Source of the DNA: an uncultured Eubacteriales bacterium
GTDB lineage: Bacteria; Bacillota; Clostridia; UBA1381
Length of the DNA: 58,998 nucleotides
Assembly (NCBI GenBank): GCA_905199755.1
Contig: CAJKHT010000006.1
Coordinates: 1 to 58,998 of the forward strand
Reading direction: 5' to 3'
Part shown: piece by piece, positions 34,461 to 41,870 of the stretch
Layout of the letters: each line of letters opens with the position of its first letter
Numbering within the stretch: position 1 is the first letter of the stretch
The notes under the pieces: model-generated
The model's input: only the letters and a program-made list of their open reading frames with translations
The model's database searches: none
What the model was told of the DNA's origin: nothing
Made by a program: the position numbers and the translations under genes

Positions 34461-36233
34461 TTAATTTTCATCTTCAACCGTAACAATGGCAAGCTCTTCT
34501 TTCTGAACATCGTCAATGGTACCGGGTGCGCCGGACATCAGCTCCGATGCATTCTGAACCTTCGGGAATGCGGTTACGTCTCTTAAGCTGTCCGCTCCGC
34601 ACATGAGCATCGAAAGTCTGTCAAGACCGATACCCATTCCGCCGTGCGGTGCTGCGCCGTATTTGTATGCCTCAACAAGGAATCCGAATTTTGCCTCTAT
34701 TTCCTCGTCGCTCAGTCCCAGCGCCTCAAACATCTTCTGCTGCAGCTCATAGTCAGTAATTCTTATCGAGCCGCTTGAAAGCTCTATGCCGTTAAGCACA
34801 AGGTCATATGCCTTTGCCGTAACCTTGCCGGGGTCTGTGTCGAGATACTGTATACATTCGTCCATCGGCATTGTGAACGGGTGATGCATTGCATTCCACG
34901 AATCGGTTTCCTCATCATATTCAAAGAACGGAAATTCCGTAATCCATAAGAAATTCCAGCCCTCGGGTATTATATCAAGCTGCTTTGCGGCTTTTAAGCG
35001 GAGTGCGCCGAGGGTGGGGAGAGTTACTCTGTCCTTATCCGCAACAATAAACACGACATCGCCCTTTTGGGCACCGAGACGATTTATTATGGCATTGATT
35101 TCCTCGGGCTGCATAAACTTTTTAAAGCTTGCGTTCGGCTCATCGTCCGTCCAGCGTATATATGCCAGTCCGTGAGCGCCTATTCCCTTTACATATTCGG
35201 TAAGCTTGTCTATTTCCTTTCTCGTAAATACCGATGCGGCATTTTTAGCCATAATCGCACGTACCGAACCGCCGTTTTCAATTGCTCCCGTAAACACACC
35301 GAAGCCGCAGTCCTTTACAATATCCGAAAGGTCGGTTATTTCCATGCCGAATCTTGTATCCGGCTTGTCCGAGCCGTAGCGTTCCATTGCCTCCTTGTAG
35401 GTCAGCCTCGGCAGCGGTGTCGGAATATCAACATTCATAACGTCCTTAAACAGACGCTTTATAAATCCCTCGCCTATTTCCAGAACGTCCTCAACATCGA
35501 CAAATGACATTTCAAGGTCTATCTGCGTAAATTCGGGCTGTCTGTCCGCTCTTAAGTCCTCGTCTCTGAAGCAGCGTGCCAGCTGAACGTATCTGTCATA
35601 TCCGGCAATCATAAGCAGCTGCTTGTATATCTGCGGCGACTGCGGCAGCGCATAGAATTTTCCGTGATGTATTCTCGACGGCACAACATAATCGCGTGCG
35701 CCCTCGGGTGTTGATTTCATCATCATCGGTGTTTCGATTTCTATAAATCCGTTTTCATAGAAATAGTCACGCGCCGTTTTTGCAATCATTCCTCTTTTTA
35801 TGAGGTTTTTCTGCAATACCGAACGTCTTAAATCCAGATAACGGTACTTTAATCTCAATTCCTCGTTTACGTTTGTATCGTCCGTAATCTCAAACGGCGG
35901 TGTCTGCGCCTTTGCCAGAATACGCAAATCATCAACATAAATCTCAATACCGCCCGTTGCAATATCGGGATTTTTGCTTTCGCGCTCCCGTACCGTTCCC
36001 TTTGCCATAAGCACAAACTCGCTGCGGCAGCTTTTCGCCTTATTAAAAACCTCTCTGTCGGTGTTATCGTCAAAAGCAAGCTGAACAATGCCCGTTCTGT
36101 CTCTCAGATCTATAAAAATCAGATTGCCCAGATCACGTATCTTCTGTACATATCCGCCGACAACGGCTGTGCTGCCCTCTCCCTTTGTTTCTCCGCAGTA
36201 ATTCGTGCGTTTTAATCCCTTCATCGTATCCAT
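34461..36233 (-). CDS. aspS: Aspartyl-tRNA synthetase
   Basis: Class II synthetase charging tRNA-Asp (or tRNA-Asx). The 590-residue product is the bacterial form. It has an OB-fold anticodon-binding domain (about 1-110, with YVQKIRDLGNLIFIDLRDRT), the class II core with FIEIETPMMMKSTPEGARDY and RCFRDEDLRADRQPEFTQID, a GAD insertion (about 290-400), and motif 3 with GGMGIGLDRLSMLMCG. It follows hisS by 43 bases, the usual hisS-aspS operon of Bacillota. No T-box was found in the hisS leader. Confidence 0.97.
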   Translation of the reverse strand: MDTMKGLKRTNYCGETKGEGSTAVVGGYVQKIRDLGNLIFIDLRDRTGIVQLAFDDNTDREVFNKAKSCRSEFVLMAKGTVRERESKNPDIATGGIEIYVDDLRILAKAQTPPFEITDDTNVNEELRLKYRYLDLRRSVLQKNLIKRGMIAKTARDYFYENGFIEIETPMMMKSTPEGARDYVVPSRIHHGKFYALPQSPQIYKQLLMIAGYDRYVQLARCFRDEDLRADRQPEFTQIDLEMSFVDVEDVLEIGEGFIKRLFKDVMNVDIPTPLPRLTYKEAMERYGSDKPDTRFGMEITDLSDIVKDCGFGVFTGAIENGGSVRAIMAKNAASVFTRKEIDKLTEYVKGIGAHGLAYIRWTDDEPNASFKKFMQPEEINAIINRLGAQKGDVVFIVADKDRVTLPTLGALRLKAAKQLDIIPEGWNFLWITEFPFFEYDEETDSWNAMHHPFTMPMDECIQYLDTDPGKVTAKAYDLVLNGIELSSGSIRITDYELQQKMFEALGLSDEEIEAKFGFLVEAYKYGAAPHGGMGIGLDRLSMLMCGADSLRDVTAFPKVQNASELMSGAPGTIDDVQKEELAIVTVEDEN

Positions 36234-36276
36234 TTATATATTCCTCCGTTCCGCCGCTTTTGTGCGGCATTGTGCG

Positions 36277-37527
36277 TTATTTTTCAGCCGTAAAAAATTT
36301 ATCCGCCTCGTCAAGCTTTATATCCGTTTTTGTGCCGTCGGTCATATTCTTTACCGAAGCAACGCCTGTGTCAATCTCATTATCTCCGAGTACGAGCGAA
36401 TAGCGGCAGCCGATTTTATCGGCATATTTCATCTGCGCTCTGAGTCCGCGTCCCATATGGTCGGTTTCCGCCTTTATTCCCTTTTTGCGCAGATTATATA
36501 CAAGCTGCTGTACGTAAAGCGACGCTTTTTCGCCCAGCGGCGCAACATATAAATCAACCTTTTCGGGTTCGGGAATTACCGCGCCCGTTTCCTCCAGTCT
36601 TAAAAGCAGTCTTTCTATTCCGAGTCCGAAGCCGATTGCGGGTGTGGACTGTCCGCCCAGCTCCTCAACCAGTCCGTCATAGCGTCCGCCGCCGCACACG
36701 GTAAAATCACCGCTTATAATTTCAAATACGGTTTTGGAATAATAATCGAGTCCGCGCACTATACCCGGATCAATCTCATATTTTATTCCCATGTTATCGA
36801 GACACGCCTTAAATTTTTCAAAATGCTCACGGCAGTCATCGCATATATAGTCAAGCAATACGGGAGCGCCCTGTATCTGTTCCTGACATATTTCCGACTT
36901 GCAGTCGAGAATACGCAGAGGATTTCTCTCAAATCTGCCCTTGCAGGTATCACACAGCTTATCGAGACGCGGTCTTAAAAATTCTCTTAAAGCGTCATTG
37001 TATTTTTTTCTGCATTCCTTGCAGCCTATGCTGTTTATATGCACCGTCAAATCCTTTAAACCCACACGGTCAAGAAAAGTGAGTGCAAGCGAAATAACCT
37101 CCGCATCGATTGTCGGAGCCTCCGCACCGAAAACCTCGACGCCGAACTGATGAAATTCCCTTAATCTGCCTTTCTGGCTTTTTTCGTATCTGAAGCACGG
37201 TATATTATAGTACATTTTCGCAGGCATTGCCTCCGCATAAAGACTGTTCTGCAAAAAGCTCCTTGCCACCGATGCCGTACCCTCCGGGCGCAGCGTTATA
37301 CTTCTGTTTCCCTTATCCAGAAAGGTGTACATCTGCTTTTCGACAACATCGGTCGTATCGCCCACACCTCTTTCAAACAGCTCCGTATGCTCAAAGGTGG
37401 GCACACGTGTTTCCTTATAATTAAACTGTGCACATACATTGTTAAACTCTTTTTCTACATATTGCCATTTATGGCTTTCCTGAGGAAGCAAATCCTTTGT
37501 TCCTCTGGGCGCTGTTGTAATCAGCAT
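36277..37527 (-). CDS. hisS: Histidyl-tRNA synthetase
   Basis: Class II synthetase for tRNA-His. From the ATG at 37527 the product is 416 residues. It begins with APRGTKDLLPQES, has the motif RVPTFEHTELFERGVGDTTD, the motif 2 loop CFRYEKSQKGRLREFHQFGV, the His-specific GLDYYSKTVFEI, and motif 3 AIGFGLGIERLLLRLEE. The C-terminal anticodon domain (about 325-416) is complete. The ATG at 37527 lies 9 bases after GGAG; a TTG three codons earlier overlaps that site. Confidence 0.97.
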   Translation of the reverse strand: MLITTAPRGTKDLLPQESHKWQYVEKEFNNVCAQFNYKETRVPTFEHTELFERGVGDTTDVVEKQMYTFLDKGNRSITLRPEGTASVARSFLQNSLYAEAMPAKMYYNIPCFRYEKSQKGRLREFHQFGVEVFGAEAPTIDAEVISLALTFLDRVGLKDLTVHINSIGCKECRKKYNDALREFLRPRLDKLCDTCKGRFERNPLRILDCKSEICQEQIQGAPVLLDYICDDCREHFEKFKACLDNMGIKYEIDPGIVRGLDYYSKTVFEIISGDFTVCGGGRYDGLVEELGGQSTPAIGFGLGIERLLLRLEETGAVIPEPEKVDLYVAPLGEKASLYVQQLVYNLRKKGIKAETDHMGRGLRAQMKYADKIGCRYSLVLGDNEIDTGVASVKNMTDGTKTDIKLDEADKFFTAEK

Positions 37528-37565
37528 TAATCTCAACTCCCGTTACACATAAATATTCAGAATAT

Positions 37566-37595
37566 ATTTTAACCCCATACCCCTGTTTCTGTCAA
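37566..37595 (-). promoter_or_regulatory. Sigma-A promoter of hisS-aspS
   Basis: Minus-strand TTGACA (37590-37595), 18-base spacer, TAAAAT (37566-37571). The start would leave a leader of only ~30 bases, too short for a T-box. Confidence 0.65.
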
Positions 37596-37642
37596 GTAAA
37601 TTCGGCAAATTCACAAAGAATTATAAATTTTAAAAAAAATGC

Positions 37643-37671
37643 TTGCAAAGCACCGGAAAATATGTTATACT
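37643..37671 (+). promoter_or_regulatory. Sigma-A promoter of rpmE
   Basis: TTGCAA (37643-37648), 17-base spacer, TATACT (37666-37671). A 12-base perfect palindrome, TTGTGTACACAA, lies at 37685-37696, just downstream of the expected start site. Confidence 0.75.
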
Positions 37672-37720
37672 TACAGTTGGTGTCTTGTGTACACAATTTA
37701 TCAGGGAAGGAGGACTTTGC

Positions 37721-37933
37721 ATGAAGGAAGGAATACATCCCGATTATAAGCAGACAACAATTACCTGCGCATGCGGAAACGTAATCGAGACCGGTTCAAC
37801 AAAGGAAAATATCCAGGTTGAAATCTGCTCGGCTTGCCATCCGTTCTTTACAGGTAAGCAGAAGCTCGTCGATACAGGCGGCAGAGTTGAAAAGTTCAAC
37901 AAGCGTTTCGGAAGAACAACGAAAACGCACTAA
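37721..37933 (+). CDS. rpmE: 50S ribosomal protein L31
   Basis: A 70-residue large-subunit protein starting MKEGIHPDYKQTTITCACGN. Cysteines in CACG (16, 18) and CSAC (36, 39) form the zinc-ribbon of the C+ (zinc-binding) L31 form. The ATG at 37721 is behind GGAAGGAGG; the upstream open frame to 37643 runs through the promoter and is not coding. It stands between hisS (divergent) and rpsO. Confidence 0.96.
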   Translation: MKEGIHPDYKQTTITCACGNVIETGSTKENIQVEICSACHPFFTGKQKLVDTGGRVEKFNKRFGRTTKTH

Positions 37934-37974
37934 TCGTTATTTCGGTTTATTTTGTAAATTTAAGTTTAACCCGT

Positions 37975-38043
37975 GTCTTGGAATTCCGAGTCACCGACAG
38001 ATTCTCAGCACAGGGGGATGATTTATCATAGGAGGTGAAATTC
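37975..38043 (+). promoter_or_regulatory. rpsO leader region with structured elements and consensus ribosome site
   Basis: Upstream of rpsO the sequence can form a hairpin CTTGGAATTCCGAG (37977-37990, extended by GTG/CAC) and a small ATGATTTATCAT stem-loop just before a consensus AGGAGGTG (38032-38039). The S15 protein autoregulates through leader structures in several bacteria. Whether this leader is such a site is inference. Confidence 0.35.
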
Positions 38044-38310
38044 ATGACTAAAGAACGTAAACAGGCTTTGATAGCCGAATATGCAACTCATGAAGGAGAT
38101 ACAGGTTCTCCCGAAGTTCAGATTGCTTTATTGACAGAAAGAATCAATCACTTAAACAACGAGCATCTTAACATGCATAAAAAGGATCATCATTCAAGAC
38201 GTGGTCTTCTCATGATGGTTGGTAAAAGACGCGGTCTTTTAAATTATTTAAAGGATCAGGACATCGAAAGATACCGTGCATTGGTTGCTAAGCTCGGCTT
38301 AAGAAAGTAA
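38044..38310 (+). CDS. rpsO: 30S ribosomal protein S15
   Basis: An 88-residue primary-binding protein of the 30S subunit, starting MTKERKQALIAEYATHEGDT and containing the conserved GSPEVQIALLTERINHLNNE and HKKDHHSRRGLLMMVGKRRG. The ATG at 38044 follows AGGAGGTG at 5 bases. rpsO followed by pnp is the conserved bacterial order. Confidence 0.98.
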   Translation: MTKERKQALIAEYATHEGDTGSPEVQIALLTERINHLNNEHLNMHKKDHHSRRGLLMMVGKRRGLLNYLKDQDIERYRALVAKLGLRK

Positions 38311-38324
38311 TGTATTTTATATAA

Positions 38325-38350
38325 CAGGCAAACGGGAATCCGTTTGCCTG
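38325..38350 (+). terminator. Hairpin between rpsO and pnp
   Basis: A perfect 11-base-pair stem (CAGGCAAACGG / CCGTTTGCCTG, GAAT loop) comes 14 bases after the rpsO stop codon. It is followed by TATGTATATA rather than a T run, so it is probably a leaky terminator or an mRNA-stabilising or processing site in an rpsO-pnp message. Confidence 0.6.
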
Positions 38351-38383
38351 TATGTATATATATAATTTTAGGGGATATGTATA

Positions 38384-38450
38384 TTTAGCAAATAAACAGA
38401 GAAGATAATCGGACATATGTCTGCATTATCTGCTGTATTTATCTGCTAAA
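38384..38450 (+). promoter_or_regulatory. Long interrupted hairpin in the pnp 5' leader
   Basis: A 67-base inverted repeat: outer arms TTTAGCA/TGCTAAA (38384-38390, 38444-38450), then AATAAA/TTTAT, CAG/CTG, AGATAAT/ATTATCT (38403-38409, 38425-38431), and an apical GACATATGTC. It ends 51 bases before the pnp ATG. It resembles the position and size of the E. coli pnp leader stem used in RNase III-dependent autocontrol. Confidence 0.6.
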
Positions 38451-38501
38451 GCATATCTCCCGAAAAACAAAACCGCCGCACCGCGGCAGAAGGAGAAAAA
38501 T

Positions 38502-40616
38502 ATGTTTGAAAACTACAGAAAATTTGAAACAACACTTGCAGGCAGACCGCTCGTAATAGAAACGGGCAAAATGGCACAGCTTGCAAACGGTCACTGCATC
38601 GTAAGATACGGCGATACTGTTGTAATGGCAAATGTTACCGCTTCGCGTTCACCGCGTGAGGGAGTTGACTTCTTCCCTCTTTCGGTTGACTATGAAGAAA
38701 AAATGTACTCGGTAGGCAAAATCCCCGGCGGCTACACAAAGCGCGAGGGCAAGCCGACCGAAAAGGCTATTCTTACAAGCCGTATGATTGACAGACCTAT
38801 GCGTCCGCTTTTCCCGGCTGATTTGAGAAACGATGTTTCCATTGTTACAACCGTTCTTTCGGTTGAGCAGGATAACGCACCCGAAATCTGTGCATTAATC
38901 GGCGCATCAATCGCCGTTTCAATATCGGATGTACCCTGGAACGGCCCCGTTGCCGGAGTATGGCTCGGTCTTGTTGACGGTGAGTTTGTTATAAATCCTA
39001 CCGTTGAGCAGCAGAAAAAGAGTCAGATGCACGTTACGGTTGCCGGAACAAAGCAGAAAATCGTTATGATTGAAGCAGGCGCAAACGAGATTGAGGAAAG
39101 CGTTATGCTTGACGGACTTAAGTTTGCTCACGGCGTAATCAAGGATTTGTGTGACTTCATAAGCTCGATTCAGGCTGAAATAGGCAAGCCGAAAATGGAA
39201 TACGAGGCTCATGACATCGACCATGACCTTTACGACAAAATAAAGGAAACCGAATACGAGAACATTCAGCACGCTCTCGATACGGACGACAAAAATGTAC
39301 GTGACGAAAGAATAGGTGTAATCACCGACAGAATTAAGGAAAACTTTTCCGAGGAATTCCCCGAAAGCATAGAAACTCTTGAAGAAATCATGTATAAAAT
39401 GCAGAAGGAGATTGTCCGTGCATGGCTTTATCAGGGCAGACGTGTTGACGGCAGACAGCTTGACGAAATAAGACCGCTTGCCGCTGAGGTTGACATTCTT
39501 CCCAGAGTTCACGGCTCGGGTATGTTCACAAGAGGTCAGACTCAGGTTCTTACCACCGCGACTCTTGCTCCGCTCTCCGAGGTACAGAGACTGGACGGAA
39601 TTGATATGGAGGAAGAAAAGAGATACATGCATCAGTACAACTTCCCCTCATATTCGGTAGGCGAAACAAAGCCCTCGAGAGGTCCCGGCAGACGTGAGAT
39701 AGGTCACGGCGCACTGGCTGAAAAGTCACTCGTTCCCGTGCTCCCCTCCCCGGCTGAATTTCCTTATGCAATAAGATGCGTGTCAGAGGTACTTTCTTCA
39801 AACGGTTCAACCTCACAGGGCAGCGTATGCGGCTCAACGCTTGCGCTCATGGCGGCAGGTGTGCCGATAAAGGCGCCCGTTGCGGGTATTTCATGCGGTC
39901 TTATAACAACCGAGGACGGCTTTACCACTATGGTTGACATACAGGGACTTGAGGATTTCTACGGCGAAATGGACTTCAAGGTAGCAGGTACAAAGAAAGG
40001 TATAACCTCTATCCAGGTTGATATAAAGAATGATGGTCTGCCTTATGAAGTAATAGAAGAAGCTTTAAGAAAGACAAGAGATGCAAGATACCACATTATT
40101 GATGATGTTCTTCTGAAAGCAATACCGGCTGTAAGAGATCATCTCTCACCCTATGCTCCCAAGGTATCGACAATGAATATCGATCCCGAGAAAATCCGTG
40201 AGGTTATAGGTCAGGGCGGAAAGGTTATCCAGGGAATAGTTGCCGACACAGGCGCTAAGATTGATATTGATGAGGACGGAACAATCCACATCTTTGCACT
40301 CGACCAGGAATCGGGAGATGCCGCAAGAAAGGCAATCGAGCTTATTGTTGAGGAGCCCGAGGTAGGCAGAATTTACAAGGGTGTTGTAAAGACAATTAAG
40401 GATTTCGGCGCATTTGTTGAGATTCTTCCGGGCAAGGACGGTCTGTGCCATATATCCAAGCTTGACAGCAGCAGAGTCGAAAAAGTAGAGGACATCTGCA
40501 AGGAGGGCGACACCATGCTCGTAAAAGTTATGGAAATCGATCCGAAAACGGGTAAGATTTCTCTTTCGAGAAAGGACGCAATGCTCGAGATTGAGGACTG
40601 CGGAATTAATCACTAA
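38502..40616 (+). CDS. pnp: Polyribonucleotide nucleotidyltransferase (PNPase)
   Basis: Phosphorolytic 3'-5' exoribonuclease. The 704-residue product has two RNase PH domains (about 1-210 and 310-545) linked by a helical segment. The second core carries SEVLSSNGSTSQGSVCGSTL and the metal ligands in FYGEMDFKVAGTKKGIT. KH (about 553-610, with REVIGQGGKVIQGI) and S1 domains (about 620-690, with VVKTIKDFGAFVEILPGKDG) follow. It starts MFENYRKFETTLAGRPLVIE. It is downstream of rpsO as in most bacteria. Confidence 0.98.
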   Translation: MFENYRKFETTLAGRPLVIETGKMAQLANGHCIVRYGDTVVMANVTASRSPREGVDFFPLSVDYEEKMYSVGKIPGGYTKREGKPTEKAILTSRMIDRPMRPLFPADLRNDVSIVTTVLSVEQDNAPEICALIGASIAVSISDVPWNGPVAGVWLGLVDGEFVINPTVEQQKKSQMHVTVAGTKQKIVMIEAGANEIEESVMLDGLKFAHGVIKDLCDFISSIQAEIGKPKMEYEAHDIDHDLYDKIKETEYENIQHALDTDDKNVRDERIGVITDRIKENFSEEFPESIETLEEIMYKMQKEIVRAWLYQGRRVDGRQLDEIRPLAAEVDILPRVHGSGMFTRGQTQVLTTATLAPLSEVQRLDGIDMEEEKRYMHQYNFPSYSVGETKPSRGPGRREIGHGALAEKSLVPVLPSPAEFPYAIRCVSEVLSSNGSTSQGSVCGSTLALMAAGVPIKAPVAGISCGLITTEDGFTTMVDIQGLEDFYGEMDFKVAGTKKGITSIQVDIKNDGLPYEVIEEALRKTRDARYHIIDDVLLKAIPAVRDHLSPYAPKVSTMNIDPEKIREVIGQGGKVIQGIVADTGAKIDIDEDGTIHIFALDQESGDAARKAIELIVEEPEVGRIYKGVVKTIKDFGAFVEILPGKDGLCHISKLDSSRVEKVEDICKEGDTMLVKVMEIDPKTGKISLSRKDAMLEIEDCGINH

Positions 40617-40625
40617 GCAAAGCTT

Positions 40626-40660
40626 AAAAAGACTGCTGCATCATGCGGCAGTCTTTTTTG
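40626..40660 (+). terminator. Terminator of pnp
   Basis: Stem AAAAGACTGCTGCA / TGCGGCAGTCTTTT with a 3-base loop and T6, directly after the pnp stop codon. Confidence 0.9.
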
Positions 40661-40672
40661 GTAAATTAGTAC

Positions 40673-40701
40673 TTGTTATTTTCCAAAAAATAGTGTATAA
40701 T
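40673..40701 (+). promoter_or_regulatory. Sigma-A promoter of galU
   Basis: TTGTTA (40673-40678), 17-base spacer, perfect TATAAT (40696-40701), with galU starting 42 bases downstream behind GAAAGGAG. Confidence 0.8.
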
Positions 40702-40742
40702 ATCTGTATAATATTTTTTGAAAGGAGCTAACAGCTGTAAAT

Positions 40743-41612
40743 ATGAAAATAACAAAAGCGGTAATCCCGGCGGCAGGCTTCGGAACGCGTTTTCTGCCGG
40801 CAACAAAGGCAGTTCCCAAAGAAATGCTGCCGATAATAGATAAGCCTACAATACAATACATTGCCGAGGAGGCAATACGTGCCGGAATCACGGATTTGCT
40901 TATAATCGTTTCCAGAGGCAAGGAGGCGATTGTAAATCATTTTGACAAGGCATATGAGCTTGAGACAATTCTCGAACGTGACGGAAAAGAAGAAATGCTT
41001 AAAGCCGTGCGCGAGGTTTCAAGCAAAATTGATGTGCATTTCATACGTCAGCAGGAGCAGAAAGGGTTAGGGCATGCAGTATTGTATGCAAAGGCTTTCT
41101 GCGGCAATGAACCGTTTGCGGTAATGCTCGGCGATGACGTCGTTGTGAGCGAAAAGCCGTGTATAGGTCAGCTCACGGAGCAGTTTGAAAAATGCGGAGC
41201 GAGTATTTTAGGTGTACAGAGGGTGGGATTGGACAGCGTTTCCAAGTATGGTATAGTTGACTGCGAAAATGTGGACGGCAGACTGTACAAGGTCAACGGA
41301 ATGGTTGAGAAACCGAAAAAAGAGGATGCCCCCTCCGATGTTGCCGTACTCGGCAGATATATTATCACACCCGGAATTTTCGAATGTCTTGAAAGAACAC
41401 CAAAGGGCGCGGGCGGCGAAATTCAGCTTACCGATGCGCTTGTTCTTCTGTCGGAAAAGGAAGCGCTTTACGCATATGATTTTGAGGGCAAGCGCTACGA
41501 TATAGGAAATAAACAGGGATTTTTACAGGCAACGGTCGACTTCGCACTGAGCCGTGATGATTTGCGTGATGAATTTGCCGATTATCTGAAGAAAATAGCG
41601 GCAGACCTTTAA
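40743..41612 (+). CDS. galU: UTP--glucose-1-phosphate uridylyltransferase
   Basis: Makes UDP-glucose for wall polymers, glycolipids and capsule. The 289-residue product begins ITKAVIPAAGFGTRFLPATK (nucleotide-binding loop), then VPKEMLPIIDKPTIQYIAEE and LGDDVVVSEKP. The C-terminal segment EIQLTDALVLLSEKEAL completes the GalU family pattern. Single gene with its own promoter and a terminator. Confidence 0.97.
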   Translation: MKITKAVIPAAGFGTRFLPATKAVPKEMLPIIDKPTIQYIAEEAIRAGITDLLIIVSRGKEAIVNHFDKAYELETILERDGKEEMLKAVREVSSKIDVHFIRQQEQKGLGHAVLYAKAFCGNEPFAVMLGDDVVVSEKPCIGQLTEQFEKCGASILGVQRVGLDSVSKYGIVDCENVDGRLYKVNGMVEKPKKEDAPSDVAVLGRYIITPGIFECLERTPKGAGGEIQLTDALVLLSEKEALYAYDFEGKRYDIGNKQGFLQATVDFALSRDDLRDEFADYLKKIAADL

Positions 41613-41613
41613 C

Positions 41614-41650
41614 AAAAATGTGTATGCCGGGGCGGCATACACATTTTTTT
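41614..41650 (+). terminator. Terminator of galU
   Basis: Perfect 15-base-pair stem (AAAAATGTGTATGCC / GGCATACACATTTTT, GGGGC loop) followed by T7. Confidence 0.92.
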
Positions 41651-41672
41651 AATTTTTTTTCAAAAAAAACTC

Positions 41673-41701
41673 TTGACAAAATCAGATTTATATTGTAATA
41701 T
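41673..41701 (+). promoter_or_regulatory. Sigma-A promoter of the trpB-like gene
   Basis: Consensus TTGACA (41673-41678), 17-base spacer, TAATAT (41696-41701). The predicted start, about 41708-41709, is at the first base of the NAG triplet array described next. Confidence 0.85.
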
Positions 41702-41708
41702 ATTAAAC

Positions 41709-41822
41709 ATAGCAGAGCAGAGTTCAGTTAAGAATGGAATAGATGAGTTGAGTTTAGATTATTTGTTAATATTTGTATATTACTATACCTCTGAACTTAG
41801 TTCTGTTCACAGGTATTTTTTT
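41709..41822 (+). promoter_or_regulatory. Candidate TRAP (MtrB)-type tryptophan attenuator leader
   Basis: From 41710 to 41757 NAG triplets recur every 5 bases: TAG 41710, GAG 41715, GAG 41720, CAG 41725, AAG 41730, TGG 41735, TAG 41740, GAG 41745, GAG 41750, TAG 41755. So nine of ten register positions are NAG and seven are GAG or TAG. The first part (41711-41727) can pair with 41791-41807: 16 pairs including G-U, one A-A mismatch. That pairing would break the terminator at 41787-41822. Array, antiterminator and terminator overlap exactly as in the Bacillus trp leader, where tryptophan-bound TRAP binds (G/U)AG repeats and forces termination. TRAP is not encoded in this window. Protein identity is inference; the repeat register and the two exclusive structures are seen directly. 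Confidence 0.75.
41787..41822 (+). terminator. Leader terminator before the trpB-like gene
   Basis: Stem ACCT(C)TGAAC (41787-41796) pairs with GTTCA(C)AGGT (41805-41814), one mismatch, 8-base loop, followed by T7 at 41816-41822. It lies 49 bases before the ATG, within the 5' leader, so it is an attenuator and not the end of an upstream gene (galU has its own terminator). Confidence 0.82.
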
Positions 41823-41870
41823 GTATATCAAAAGATATACACTATAAATTTTGAGAAAGGAATGATAACT

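Noticed and set aside
37528..37660. T-box riboswitch upstream of hisS-aspS
   Set aside because: The only promoter found leaves a leader of about 30 bases and there is no terminator or T-box sequence.
38919..39632. 237-codon minus-strand open frame
   Set aside because: Antisense shadow of pnp.
41709..41870. T-box or leader-peptide attenuation as the explanation of the trpB-like leader
   Set aside because: The leader up to the terminator is only ~110 bases, too short for a T-box, and I see no T-box consensus. Short frames (ATG GAA TAG, ATG AGT TGA) contain no run of Trp codons.
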